A DNA stretch of 64,000 bases from Deinococcus sonorensis KR-87. Its GTDB lineage: Bacteria; Deinococcota; Deinococci; Deinococcales; Deinococcaceae. Location of the stretch: the NCBI RefSeq assembly GCF_040256395.1, contig NZ_CP158299.1, forward strand, positions 62,001-126,000, read 5' to 3'. The position numbers were made by a program, and so were the translations under genes. Positions 30,444-40,000 of the stretch are shown here, one piece after another (position 1 is the stretch's first letter; every line of letters starts with the position of its first letter). The notes beneath the pieces were generated by a model. That model was not told the DNA's origin and made no database searches. It was given only the letters and a program-made list of their open reading frames with translations.

Positions 30444-31316
30444 ATGAGCGAACCCGCTGGCCGGATGCTGGATGTGGGCGATACCCGCCTGTACGCGGAG
30501 GTGCGCGGCGAGGCGCATCTGCCGCCCCTGATCGTGCTGCACGGCGGCCCGGGCCTGGATCACCACGAGTTCGCCGACGACCTGGACCCGCTGACCGACA
30601 CGGTGCGGCTGGTGCTGCTGGATCTGCGCGCCCAGGGGCTCAGCGCCCGCGACGCCGCCCCGGAGACCTGGACCCTGCCGCAGATGGCCGCCGACGTGAG
30701 CGCCGTGGCGGCGGCGCTGGGGGCGCAGCGGTACGCCGTGCTGGGCCACAGCTTCGGGGCGTTCGTGGCGCTGCAGCACGCGGTGGCGTTTCCCGGCGCG
30801 TCCTCGGCCACGGTCGTGAGCTGCGGGGTCCCGGCGGCCCGCTGGCTGGAGGACGTGCCGGCCCGGCTGGAGACCTTTGAGCCGCTGCACCTGCGCGAAC
30901 AGGTCCGCCGCTCGTGGGCGGACGAGGCAGGCGTGCAGACCGAGGCGGCGTTTGCCCAGCTGATGCACGACCAGATGCCGTGGCACTTCGCGGACCCGCA
31001 GGACCCGCGCATTCCGGCGTACGAGGAGCGCACCTCCGGTACCCGCTACAGCCCTGAGGTGCTGCGCGTGATGGCCGAGAGCGGCTACGGCGGGCTGGAC
31101 GTGGAAGACCGACTGAGCGCGGTGCGCTCTCCTACCCTGGTGCTGGCGGGCCGTCACGACCGCACCTGCGTGCCGGAAGCGGCCGAAGCCACCGCCGCCG
31201 GCATTCCCGGAGCCCAGCTGCACATCTTCGAACAGAGCGGCCACATGCCCTTCGTGGAGCAGCCGCAGGACTACCTGAACGTGGTACGCGACTTCCTGAA
31301 GACCCAGCTCGGCTGA
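30444..31316 (+). CDS. Alpha/beta hydrolase (proline iminopeptidase-like)
   Basis: 290 residues. Oxyanion-hole motif HGGPGLDHH, nucleophile elbow GHSFGA, acid Asp in AGRHDRTCVP and catalytic His in QSGHMPFVEQP, the order of the prolyl iminopeptidase group. Substrate may be an N-terminal proline peptide or an ester. ATG 30444 follows a near -10 box by 6 bases. Cytoplasmic. Confidence 0.85.
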   Translation: MSEPAGRMLDVGDTRLYAEVRGEAHLPPLIVLHGGPGLDHHEFADDLDPLTDTVRLVLLDLRAQGLSARDAAPETWTLPQMAADVSAVAAALGAQRYAVLGHSFGAFVALQHAVAFPGASSATVVSCGVPAARWLEDVPARLETFEPLHLREQVRRSWADEAGVQTEAAFAQLMHDQMPWHFADPQDPRIPAYEERTSGTRYSPEVLRVMAESGYGGLDVEDRLSAVRSPTLVLAGRHDRTCVPEAAEATAAGIPGAQLHIFEQSGHMPFVEQPQDYLNVVRDFLKTQLG

Positions 31317-31581
31317 GGCGGAACGGCGGAAAGTGGGACCGATTCGCTCTCCCACACCAGCCGCAGGTGTAAACCGGAAAGCGTCAGGGCCTGACCAGGA
31401 ATACTGCATTTCGAACTCAGCGGCCGGACCAGTGCCGCACAATCCCAATGCCTGCAGTTGGCCGTCCGCGCGCCCACAGCGGCGCCGGCTCCCGCAGGGC
31501 CGCCTGTTCGTCCTCTCCCCCACCCAGGAGTTGCCCACTCCAGTGCCGGGGGCCGGCAGGATCAACTCCTGCTTTCCACCC

Positions 31582-32061
31582 TCAGGCGGGGTCATCCACC
31601 GGCAGGCTGGTGGTGTACTTCTCCTGCCGCACCACGATGGTGCTGCTGGTGTTGCGGACCCCCGGGATGGCCGCCAGCACGTCCACCAGAAACCGCTGGT
31701 AGGCGTCCAGGTCCGGCACGCAGACCTTCAGCACGAAGTCGCTCTCGCCCAGCGCCAGGTAGCACTCCAGCACTTCCGGGCGGCGGCGCATCTGCTCGGC
31801 GAAGGTCTCGAAGCCCGGCTTGGTCTGCTTGTCCAGGCTCACGTCCACGAACACCGTCAGGTCCCGGCCCACCCGCTTGGGGTCCAGCAGCGCCACGTAG
31901 CGCCGGATGACCCCCTCCTCCTCCAGCCGCCGCACCCGGCGCAGGGTGGGGGCCGGGGTCAGGCCCACCTCGTCGGCCAGTTCGGTGTTGGGGATGCGGG
32001 CGTCGCGCTGCAGGATGCCCAGGATACGGCGGTCAATCTCGTCCAGTTCGGCTTTTGACAT
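31582..32061 (-). CDS. Lrp/AsnC-family transcriptional regulator
   Basis: 159 residues: N-terminal helix-turn-helix (LDEIDRRILGILQRDARIPN, LADEVGLTPAPTLRRVRRLE) and C-terminal RAM ligand-binding domain (LECYLALGESDFVLKVCVPD). The gene is divergent from ald, and Lrp proteins next to alanine dehydrogenase usually activate it in response to alanine. A TAGAAT -10 (32077 to 32072) lies ten bases before the ATG, leaving almost no leader. Confidence 0.93.
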   Translation of the reverse strand: MSKAELDEIDRRILGILQRDARIPNTELADEVGLTPAPTLRRVRRLEEEGVIRRYVALLDPKRVGRDLTVFVDVSLDKQTKPGFETFAEQMRRRPEVLECYLALGESDFVLKVCVPDLDAYQRFLVDVLAAIPGVRNTSSTIVVRQEKYTTSLPVDDPA

Positions 32062-32204
32062 TTCCAGTCAGATTCTACCTGTCCTGAGCAACACCGTTGC
32101 ACACATCGCTTCAAAGAGGGCATCAAACGCAATCGAAAAACGCGGCAGCTGAGTAACATGGACAGCAGACCATCACCTCAAATCGCTTCACCAGGGAGAG
32201 CATC

Positions 32205-33311
<1,107 letters not shown>

Positions 33312-33321
33312 GCGCCGCACC

Positions 33322-33362
33322 AGACAGAGGGGGCCGGACAAATTGTCCGGCCCCCTCTGTCT
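33322..33362. terminator. Bidirectional terminator between ald and the polysaccharide operon
   Basis: An 18-bp perfect stem (33322-33339 with 33345-33362) around AAATT, one of the longest hairpins here. It can end ald on the plus strand and the eight-gene polysaccharide operon on the minus strand. Confidence 0.85.
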
Positions 33363-33371
33363 TGCCCTCCC

Positions 33372-34280
33372 CTACGGCAGCCGGTCCAGCGCCCGCACCG
33401 TCACGTACGGAATCAGCCGGTCCGCCCGCGCCTGGGCGTACGCCCGTTCCACATGCGCCGGCTGCGTCGCGTACTCCAGCGTGAAGGTGGGCTTGCCCAG
33501 GGCGCGCCAGACCGGGTCCCAGTGCATCAGGTCGCGGTAGCGCTGCTGGTCCACCGGCACGTCGGTGGCGTAGTAGTAGGTCTCCTCCTGGTTGGTGGCG
33601 TCCACACAGGCGGCGTAGCCGGGCTCCTCGATGATGTCCATGGCGTTCTGGGTCATCAGCAGGAAGCCCGGGTTGCGGCGGCGGGCATGCTCGGCCAGCG
33701 TGCAGACCCAGCGGGCCATGTCCTGCCGGGCCGTGGCCCGCTGCGGAAACAGCTCGTACGCGTCCACCAGGTCCAGGAACACCCCCTCGAAACCCTGGTC
33801 CTGCAGCGCGTCCAGCTGCCGCAGCATGATCGCCTGCCAGGCCGGGTCCCAGTACGCCACCCGGTAGTCGCCGGGCCAGTCCGGGTCCTCGGTCTGCAGC
33901 CACGCCGGGGTGCCGGGCCGCCAGCCACTCTGCCAGTAGCTGCGGTAGTTCTCCGCCTGCCCCACGCTCAGGTAGCCGAACAGCAGCCGGCCCTGCGCGG
34001 CCGCCGCCACCTCAGCCGGCGTCCAGCGCTCCCCGTCGCCCTCCGGCTCCACCACCACCAGCCCCGCCTTGGAGGCGCCCACCTCCTTCAGGCCCGCCGT
34101 GTAGTTGGTGAGCTGGATGCTCCAGCTCTGGACCACGGCCAGTTCCTGAAGCGCCGCCGCCCGCGTGCTGCGGACGGAGCCCGGCGTGGTGCCGGCCTCC
34201 GCCCCCTCCGGCTGGACCTGACAACCCATCAGCGCCGCGGCGAGCAGGCCGGAGAGCAGCCGGCGGGAGGGAGCAGTCAT
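33372..34280 (-). CDS. GH114/PelA-like TIM-barrel lipoprotein
   Basis: 302 residues: signal peptide with lipobox LMGC at residues 18-21, then a TIM-barrel of the GH114/MJ1477 group. GVFLDLVDAYELF holds a conserved acidic residue after a beta strand, and the barrel ends LIPYVTVRALDRL, as in PelA-type hydrolases. GH114/GH166 enzymes cleave alpha-1,4-linked (N-acetyl)galactosamine polymers. Last gene of the operon; overlaps the preceding GH114-like gene by 4 bases. Probably trims or releases the polymer outside the cytoplasmic membrane. Confidence 0.78.
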   Translation of the reverse strand: MTAPSRRLLSGLLAAALMGCQVQPEGAEAGTTPGSVRSTRAAALQELAVVQSWSIQLTNYTAGLKEVGASKAGLVVVEPEGDGERWTPAEVAAAAQGRLLFGYLSVGQAENYRSYWQSGWRPGTPAWLQTEDPDWPGDYRVAYWDPAWQAIMLRQLDALQDQGFEGVFLDLVDAYELFPQRATARQDMARWVCTLAEHARRRNPGFLLMTQNAMDIIEEPGYAACVDATNQEETYYYATDVPVDQQRYRDLMHWDPVWRALGKPTFTLEYATQPAHVERAYAQARADRLIPYVTVRALDRLP

Positions 34281-35029
34281 GATGCTCCTTTATACGCCCC
34301 GCCCGGCTCCGGCAGCGAGTCCAGGCTGCGGGTACTGACACAGCCGACCAGCCCGTACGCCTCGGCACGGCGGCGGGCAAAACTGGCCAGCGGCCCGTGC
34401 TGCTGGCCCGGCGGCGCGTAGTCGATTGCCAGCACCGGGAGCCCCAGCTGCCGCACCCGCGCCAGCTCGCGGGCGGTGTAGTGCAGGCCGCTGGCCGTGT
34501 GGGCCTTACAGCCGTTCTCCCAGGTGGTGGAGAACGCCTCGAACAGCACCCCGTTCAGCGACGGGCGCAGCCGCTCCAGCAGCCCGAAGCCCCGGTTGGC
34601 CAGCAGCAGCGCCTGCGGGAACGTTCGCCGCAACTCCTGCACCAGCCGCGCGGTGGTGGCCGGCTCGCCGCTGTCCAGGGTATCGAGCAGCAGGCCGTCG
34701 CAGCCGCACTCCTGGAGCGCGTACCGTGCCTGCTGCTGCACGTGCTGCTGCCAGGCGGGATGCGCCACCTCCACCAGCGAGCTGCCCCACAGCGGATTGA
34801 CCCGGCGATGGTACACCTCGCTGCCGGCCGGCCGGTGGTCCTCCCCCACGCTCAGGTAGCCGAGTACCAGTGCCCCGCCGGAGCGCAGCCGCCCCACTCC
34901 CGCCGGCCCGTACAGCGGGGCCTGCACGATCAGCAGGTCGTGGCCGCGCAGCTGCGCTTCATGACCGGCCCCGTAATACACCCACAGCGAACGCACCTGC
35001 TCCAGCGATGTGGCGCGGGGGCGCGGCAT
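34277..35029 (-). CDS. Second GH114/PelA-like TIM-barrel protein, no signal peptide
   Basis: 250 residues, same fold family as its neighbour but closer to the PelA hydrolase domain: CDGLLLDTLDSGEP, NRGFGLLERL, GVLFEAFSTTWEN with a candidate catalytic Glu, and the ending CVSTRSLDSLPE. No signal peptide or membrane helix is visible, unlike most enzymes of this group. ATG 35029 follows the deacetylase stop after one base (TGA-G-ATG). It overlaps the downstream gene by 4 bases. A longer start inside the deacetylase gene is possible but would not add a signal sequence. Confidence 0.75.
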   Translation of the reverse strand: MPRPRATSLEQVRSLWVYYGAGHEAQLRGHDLLIVQAPLYGPAGVGRLRSGGALVLGYLSVGEDHRPAGSEVYHRRVNPLWGSSLVEVAHPAWQQHVQQQARYALQECGCDGLLLDTLDSGEPATTARLVQELRRTFPQALLLANRGFGLLERLRPSLNGVLFEAFSTTWENGCKAHTASGLHYTARELARVRQLGLPVLAIDYAPPGQQHGPLASFARRRAEAYGLVGCVSTRSLDSLPEPGGAYKGAS

Positions 35030-35030
35030 C

Positions 35031-37196
35031 TCAGCGCGGCTGAACCTTGAGCTGAACATTCACACCCGCCGCCGTCGTCAGCCGCGAGATGTTCTGCCCC
35101 GCATACGTCTCCTCGATGCTGGCTGCGCCGCCGGTCACGTACACCGGACCGCCCACCGGGTTGCGGACCGTCACGGTGTTGGTGCTGCGGTCCCACACGG
35201 CGGTGGTGCCCGACTTCATCGAGAGGGTGCGGTTGCGGACATAGGCGCCCAGCGCGTCCCAGCGCAGCGTCTTGAGCGGCAGGGTGCTGTAGCGGCTGTA
35301 CTTCGTCAGCACCGCGCGCAGCCAGTCGCCGGCCAGGCTGTGGCCCGGTGCGTACTGATTGAGGTTCGGCTGGTGCATGTAGGTGGGGAATGCCTCCCCG
35401 GCCAGCACGTGCCCCAGCGAGATGTCCGAGTCCTTGTCGAGGAACTCGCTGTAGCTCAGGGCGTGGTCGTAGTACGGCATGGTGCCGCCCGGCGCGTAGA
35501 TGCGGTTGTAGGCGGCGACCGCCTCGTCGGGGGTGGTGACGTAGTAACCGATGCTGTTCGGGTAGCGCGGCACCAGGAACAGCGCCTTGGTCAGCGGGTG
35601 CACCACGCCGCAGCCGGTGCAGCTCGGGTCCCACTGGCTGGACACGCTGTGGTTGGAGGCGATGTACGACACCCCATTGAGCAGCGCGGCGGCCAGCATG
35701 TTGACGTTGCTGGCGCCCAGCCCGAAGTCGATCTTGGCGCCCACGTTGCCGTCGGGGTCCGTCTCGTTCGGGTCCTTGTAGCCCAGGCCGCTGTGCTCGC
35801 CGGTGATCAGGCTGACGCTGTTCATGTTCAGCCCCAGCTGCTTGCCCACCAGGACGTTCTTGCGAATCTCCGCGTAGCTGGTGAAGAAGTCGGTGATGTC
35901 CAGCCGCAGGTGGGTGTAGGTGTGGTTGATCCAGTCGAAGCTGTTGTTCATGCAGCGCGACACGCTGGTCAGCGGATCGCTGGACTTCACGTTCGGGTCG
36001 CAGCTGGCCTGCGCCTTCAGGTCGGCACCGAAGCCGTTGAAGGCGACGGCGTAGCGGAAGGACTTGGCCACCGGGAAGGCCGACTGCAGCGCCGTCTGGT
36101 CGTCGCGGGTCGCCACCGCGTCCTGGGCCGACAGCCGGAACGGTGTGGGGTAGAAGCCGCCAGTGGCCGCGTCGTAGTGGTCACCGGGCAAGAACCAGTC
36201 GTCAATGTCCACCTGCAGGAACCGGCGGTACTCGCCCAGGTAGACGCCCTTGGTCAGCCAGTTGATCAGGCCGTAGCTCATCAGCTCGGTGTGCAGCAGG
36301 TAGGGGTTCTGGGCGGTGGTGACCAGCAGCCGTTCGCGCCCGTCGGTCTGGCTGGTGACGGCCAGGATGCGGCCGCTGCCGTCCTGCAGCACCGGCTGGG
36401 TGGTCACACCGCTCGCCGGCTCCAGCTGTGAGGGGTAGCTGTAGGCGTACCGCACCGGCACGTCGTTGGCGGTCAGGTCCGTGAAGATGCTCTTGCCCGC
36501 ATCGGTCACGTGGAACTGGGTGCTGCTGCCCTCGGCGCCGCTGACCGCGCGCAGGCCGTAGTCTTCCGGGGCCACGCCCGGATACCCGTACAGCGCCAGC
36601 TGACGCACCGCGTAGGCCTTCTCGTACTCGAACAGCAGGCTCCACTCGCCCGCGTCCAGTGCGCTCTGGAACACGCCCGGCGAGGTCTGGGTCACCAGCG
36701 CGTTGTCGGTCAGGACCACGCCCGAGTAGCGGCCCACCCCGGACGCGTCGATCAGGGTGCTGCTGCTGAGCGCCTGGGTGCTGGCGTCCAGCACGTCGTA
36801 GGGAATGCCGGCGCGGTTCAGCATCAGGCGAGCGCTGTCCAGGCCGTAGTCGCCGGCGCCGCTCGACAGCACCAGGATCCGCAGCGCCACCTTGCTGGTC
36901 TGGGCGTTGGTCGGCAGCGACAGCGTGCGGATCGGGTGGCTGGACGGCGGAATGCGGCCGATGCCCAGCTGCGCCTGACGGGTCCGCTCCACCGAGGGGT
37001 CCAGCGCCGGAGACGCCAGGTTCAGTTCATGGTTGTGGTTGTGGGCCTGCGGCGTGTACGCGTTGACCTGGGCGTCGCTGGGGGCCACGCTGGTGTCGAC
37101 GGGCGTGGGCTTCTGCGGCTGCTGGCCACAGGCCGCGATCAGCAGGGGGAGCGAGAGCAGCACGGTGGAGAGGGCACGGCGGGTGAGGTTGGGCAT
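35031..37196 (-). CDS. Agd3-like (CE18-type) polysaccharide deacetylase lipoprotein
   Basis: 721 residues. Lipobox IAAC at residues 20-23, then an acidic/Pro linker. Residues about 100-300 form an Agd3-type carbohydrate-binding region. Residues 320 onward are the esterase core with QVDIDDWF (328-335) and NHTYTH (424-429), the Asp and the two His expected to bind zinc. In Aspergillus, Agd3 removes acetyl groups from galactosaminogalactan. AAAGG lies 7 bases before the ATG. Between sugar-nucleotide genes and GH114-like genes, it probably deacetylates the exported polymer. The family call comes from motifs and context. Confidence 0.72.
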   Translation of the reverse strand: MPNLTRRALSTVLLSLPLLIAACGQQPQKPTPVDTSVAPSDAQVNAYTPQAHNHNHELNLASPALDPSVERTRQAQLGIGRIPPSSHPIRTLSLPTNAQTSKVALRILVLSSGAGDYGLDSARLMLNRAGIPYDVLDASTQALSSSTLIDASGVGRYSGVVLTDNALVTQTSPGVFQSALDAGEWSLLFEYEKAYAVRQLALYGYPGVAPEDYGLRAVSGAEGSSTQFHVTDAGKSIFTDLTANDVPVRYAYSYPSQLEPASGVTTQPVLQDGSGRILAVTSQTDGRERLLVTTAQNPYLLHTELMSYGLINWLTKGVYLGEYRRFLQVDIDDWFLPGDHYDAATGGFYPTPFRLSAQDAVATRDDQTALQSAFPVAKSFRYAVAFNGFGADLKAQASCDPNVKSSDPLTSVSRCMNNSFDWINHTYTHLRLDITDFFTSYAEIRKNVLVGKQLGLNMNSVSLITGEHSGLGYKDPNETDPDGNVGAKIDFGLGASNVNMLAAALLNGVSYIASNHSVSSQWDPSCTGCGVVHPLTKALFLVPRYPNSIGYYVTTPDEAVAAYNRIYAPGGTMPYYDHALSYSEFLDKDSDISLGHVLAGEAFPTYMHQPNLNQYAPGHSLAGDWLRAVLTKYSRYSTLPLKTLRWDALGAYVRNRTLSMKSGTTAVWDRSTNTVTVRNPVGGPVYVTGGAASIEETYAGQNISRLTTAAGVNVQLKVQPR

Positions 37197-37268
37197 GAAC
37201 GGAACCTTTCTTGGCGGGGGAGGTGGAGGAAGGCGGGGCTCAGTGGAATCAGAGGGTGTGAGGGCCGC

Positions 37269-38141
37269 TCAGGCAGGCAGGGCGGAGGCGGGCGCGGCCT
37301 CGCTCCAGAGGGCGGTCAGGGCATCGTGAACCGTGTGGGCCGGAGCAAAGCCGCTGGCGCGCAACAGCTGCACGTCGGCCTGCTGGAACGGCACGCCGCC
37401 AGACCGCAGGCTGCCGTCGCCGTCCTCGACGATGCGGCCCCGGAAGCCGCTCAGCTCCACCAGGGCCGCCACCAGCTCGCGGCCACTGAGGGTCTCACCC
37501 AGGCCCACGTTCAGCAGGGCCGGCGACTCGGTGTGCAGGACGTGCAGCACCGCCCGGCCCACGTCTCGGGCGTCCAGGAAATCGCGGCGCTGGCCCAGCG
37601 GCCCGAAGTGCAGCTCGGCTTGCGGGTGGGACCGGGCCTGCTGCAGCTGCTGCACCGCGCGGCCCGGCAGGGTGCCGGCCGGCATCCCGGCGCCCAGCGG
37701 ATTGAACACGCGCAGCACCGTGCCGCGCAGCTGCCCGGTCGCCACCGCCTGCACCACCAGCTGCGTGCCGGCCAGCTTGCTGATGCCGTAGCTGCCGAGC
37801 GGCTGACAGGGGTCACTCTCGCGCACTGGTGCACCGGTGCCGGCGCCGTACTCGGCGGCGCTGCCCAGGTGGACCAGCCGCACGCCGCTGGCCGCCGCCG
37901 CCTCGACCAGTCGCGCGGGGAGCAGCACGTTGGCCTGCACCAGATCCGGCAGGCTTCCGGCGGTGCGTCCGGCGGCGTTCACCACGGCGTCCACGCTGCT
38001 GACCAACGCCTGCAGCTCGGCGCTGGCGCAGCGGTTCAGGTCGCCGGAGGGCGGCAGCTGCACCGTCACGCCCGCCGTCTCCAGCACCTGCCGGATGTGG
38101 CGGCCCAGGAAGCCGCCGGCCCCGATCAGCAGCGCGCGCAT
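37269..38141 (-). CDS. NAD(P)-dependent sugar-nucleotide reductase/epimerase (SDR)
   Basis: 290 residues. Rossmann motif GAGGFLGRHI at the start, Ser in HLGSAAEYG, and catalytic YGISK, the extended SDR set. C-terminal half resembles 4-keto-reductases/4-epimerases such as RMD. ATG overlaps the TGA of the nucleotidyltransferase gene by one base. With the 4,6-dehydratase it could convert a 4-keto-6-deoxy intermediate to the final sugar nucleotide. Confidence 0.85.
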   Translation of the reverse strand: MRALLIGAGGFLGRHIRQVLETAGVTVQLPPSGDLNRCASAELQALVSSVDAVVNAAGRTAGSLPDLVQANVLLPARLVEAAAASGVRLVHLGSAAEYGAGTGAPVRESDPCQPLGSYGISKLAGTQLVVQAVATGQLRGTVLRVFNPLGAGMPAGTLPGRAVQQLQQARSHPQAELHFGPLGQRRDFLDARDVGRAVLHVLHTESPALLNVGLGETLSGRELVAALVELSGFRGRIVEDGDGSLRSGGVPFQQADVQLLRASGFAPAHTVHDALTALWSEAAPASALPA

Positions 38142-38881
38142 CAGTCGGCGGCGCTCAGCGTCGGCTGGCCCGCCTGCGGCAGCAGCTGCGCGATCATGTC
38201 GTCGAACTGCGCGTTGGCGAGGTCGTAGTCCTCGGGGCGGCCGATGTCCAGCCAGTACCCCTCGAACAGGTCACTGCCGGGGTTGTTGCCGCTCTCCAGC
38301 AGGTCCAGCATCAGCCGGTCGAAGCCCAGCGCCTGACCCGGCGTGTAACTGGTCAGCGCCCGGCGGCTCACGCCATACACGCCCATGCTCACCTGGAAGT
38401 GGAAGGCCGGCTTCTCGCGGAAGCCCACGATCTGCCCGTCCTGCACGTCCAGCACCCCGAACTCGCTCTTGAGTTCGCGCTGGTAGGTGGCCACCGTGGT
38501 GGGGGCGCCGGAGGCGATGTGGCGGCGCAGGAAGCTGCCGTAGTCCAGGTCGGTCAGCACGTCGCCGTTCATCACCAGGAACTGCTCCGGCAGCTCCGGC
38601 AGGATGTTCAGCAGCGGCCCGATGGTGCCGAGCGGATGCGTCTCGTCGGTGTAGCTGACCTGCAGGCCGTAGCCGCTGCCGTCGCCCACGAAGGCGCGGA
38701 TCAGGTGGCCCATGTGCCCGATGGCCAGCGTCACGGTCTGGAAGCCGTGGGCCTTGAGCTGGTGCAGCACAATCTCCAGGATGGCGTAGCGGTCACCGAT
38801 CGGGACGAGCGGCTTGGGAACGCAGGTGGTGTAGGGGCGCAGACGGGTGCCTTTTCCTCCGGCCAGAATCACTGCATGCAT
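38141..38881 (-). CDS. Sugar-1-phosphate nucleotidyltransferase
   Basis: 246 residues. Signature LAGGKGTRLRPYT at the N-terminus, then KPLVPIGDRY, FLVMNGDVLTDLD and GYWLDIGRPEDYDLAN. It activates a sugar phosphate with a nucleoside triphosphate; glucose-1-phosphate or mannose-1-phosphate types are both possible. ATG 38881 begins the family motif and has AAGGAG 6 bases upstream. It feeds the polysaccharide operon. Confidence 0.9.
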   Translation of the reverse strand: MHAVILAGGKGTRLRPYTTCVPKPLVPIGDRYAILEIVLHQLKAHGFQTVTLAIGHMGHLIRAFVGDGSGYGLQVSYTDETHPLGTIGPLLNILPELPEQFLVMNGDVLTDLDYGSFLRRHIASGAPTTVATYQRELKSEFGVLDVQDGQIVGFREKPAFHFQVSMGVYGVSRRALTSYTPGQALGFDRLMLDLLESGNNPGSDLFEGYWLDIGRPEDYDLANAQFDDMIAQLLPQAGQPTLSAAD

Positions 38882-38922
38882 GATGGACTCCTTCGCGCCG
38901 ACCGGCGCAATGAGAGGGGCGT

Positions 38923-39960
38923 TCAGACGGTGTACTGGCCGACCTTGTAGTACGCCAGGTTGCCTGGCTGGGTGAACCACTCTGCGGTGCGCTTGAGGCC
39001 TTCTTCCAGCGAGACCTGCGGACGCCAGCCGGTGTCGGCGGTGAGCGCCTGGCTGTCGGCCAGCAGCCGCATCACCTCGCTCTTTTCCGGGCGCAGCCGC
39101 TCGTCCTGCTGGCGCACCGTCACGTCCACGCCCATCACCTGGGCGATCAGACGCACCGTGTCGCCTACCGTGATCTCGCGGCCGGAGCCGGCATTGTAGG
39201 TCTGGCCCAGCACCTGCGGCCCGGCCTCGCCCACGGCCCGGAAGGCGCGGGCGGTGTCGGCCACGTAGTTGAAGTCGCGGACCGGGTCCAGCGCGCCCAG
39301 CCGCAGGTCGCGCTCGCCCGCCGCGATCTGGCTGATGATGGTGGGGATCACGGCGCGGGCCGACTGGCGCGGGCCGTAGGTGTTGAAGGGGCGCAGCGTC
39401 ACCACCGGCAGCTCGAAGCTGAGGTGGTAGCTCTCGACCAGCTTGTCGGCGCCGATCTTGGTGGCGCTATACGGCGACTGGCCCTGCAGCGGGTGCGTCT
39501 CGTGGATCGGGACGGTGCGGGCAGTGCCGTACACCTCGCTGGTGCTGGTGTGTACCACCCGTCCGGTGCCCAGGTCCCGGGCCGCCTCCAGCACGTTCAG
39601 CGTGCCGATCACGTTGGTCTCCACGTAGCTGCGCGGGGCCACGTAGCTGTACGGAATGGCGATCAGCGCGGCCAGGTGATACACGGTGCTGGCCCCCTGC
39701 ATCAGGGCGCGCACACTGCCGGGGTCGCGAACATCGCCCAGCTGCACCTCCACGTGCTGCAGCACCTCGCTGGGCAGCTGCTCCAGCCAGCCCCAGCTGC
39801 CCAGCGAGTTGTAGATGGCCATGGCGCGCACGCGCTTGCCGCCGCGCACCAGTTCCTCCACGAGGTGCGAGCCGATGAAGCCGTCGGCGCCGGTCACGGC
39901 CACCAGCTCACGGGAAGTCGGGGTGTCGAGGGAGGGAGTGGGCAGGGTGGTCTGGGTCAT
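38923..39960 (-). CDS. LegB-type NAD-dependent sugar-nucleotide 4,6-dehydratase
   Basis: 345 residues, extended SDR. Rossmann motif GADGFIGSHLVEELV; catalytic TSTSEVYGTA and SPYSATKIGADK; substrate-region RPFNTYGPRQSARAVIPTI. This combination, with YNSLGSWGWLEQLP, matches LegB-type dehydratases acting on UDP-GlcNAc. A 4-epimerase role cannot be excluded. GGAGG lies 8 bases before ATG 39960; the open frame extends further upstream, but without family sequence. Confidence 0.88.
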   Translation of the reverse strand: MTQTTLPTPSLDTPTSRELVAVTGADGFIGSHLVEELVRGGKRVRAMAIYNSLGSWGWLEQLPSEVLQHVEVQLGDVRDPGSVRALMQGASTVYHLAALIAIPYSYVAPRSYVETNVIGTLNVLEAARDLGTGRVVHTSTSEVYGTARTVPIHETHPLQGQSPYSATKIGADKLVESYHLSFELPVVTLRPFNTYGPRQSARAVIPTIISQIAAGERDLRLGALDPVRDFNYVADTARAFRAVGEAGPQVLGQTYNAGSGREITVGDTVRLIAQVMGVDVTVRQQDERLRPEKSEVMRLLADSQALTADTGWRPQVSLEEGLKRTAEWFTQPGNLAYYKVGQYTV

Positions 39961-40000
39961 GAAACGGTCCTCCGGGAGGTGGGAAGAGAAAGGGAGAGGC

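Noticed and set aside
35010..38228. Long plus-strand frames opposite the deacetylase and SDR genes
   Set aside because: Composition is antisense-like, while the minus strand carries clear enzyme motifs and coupled starts.
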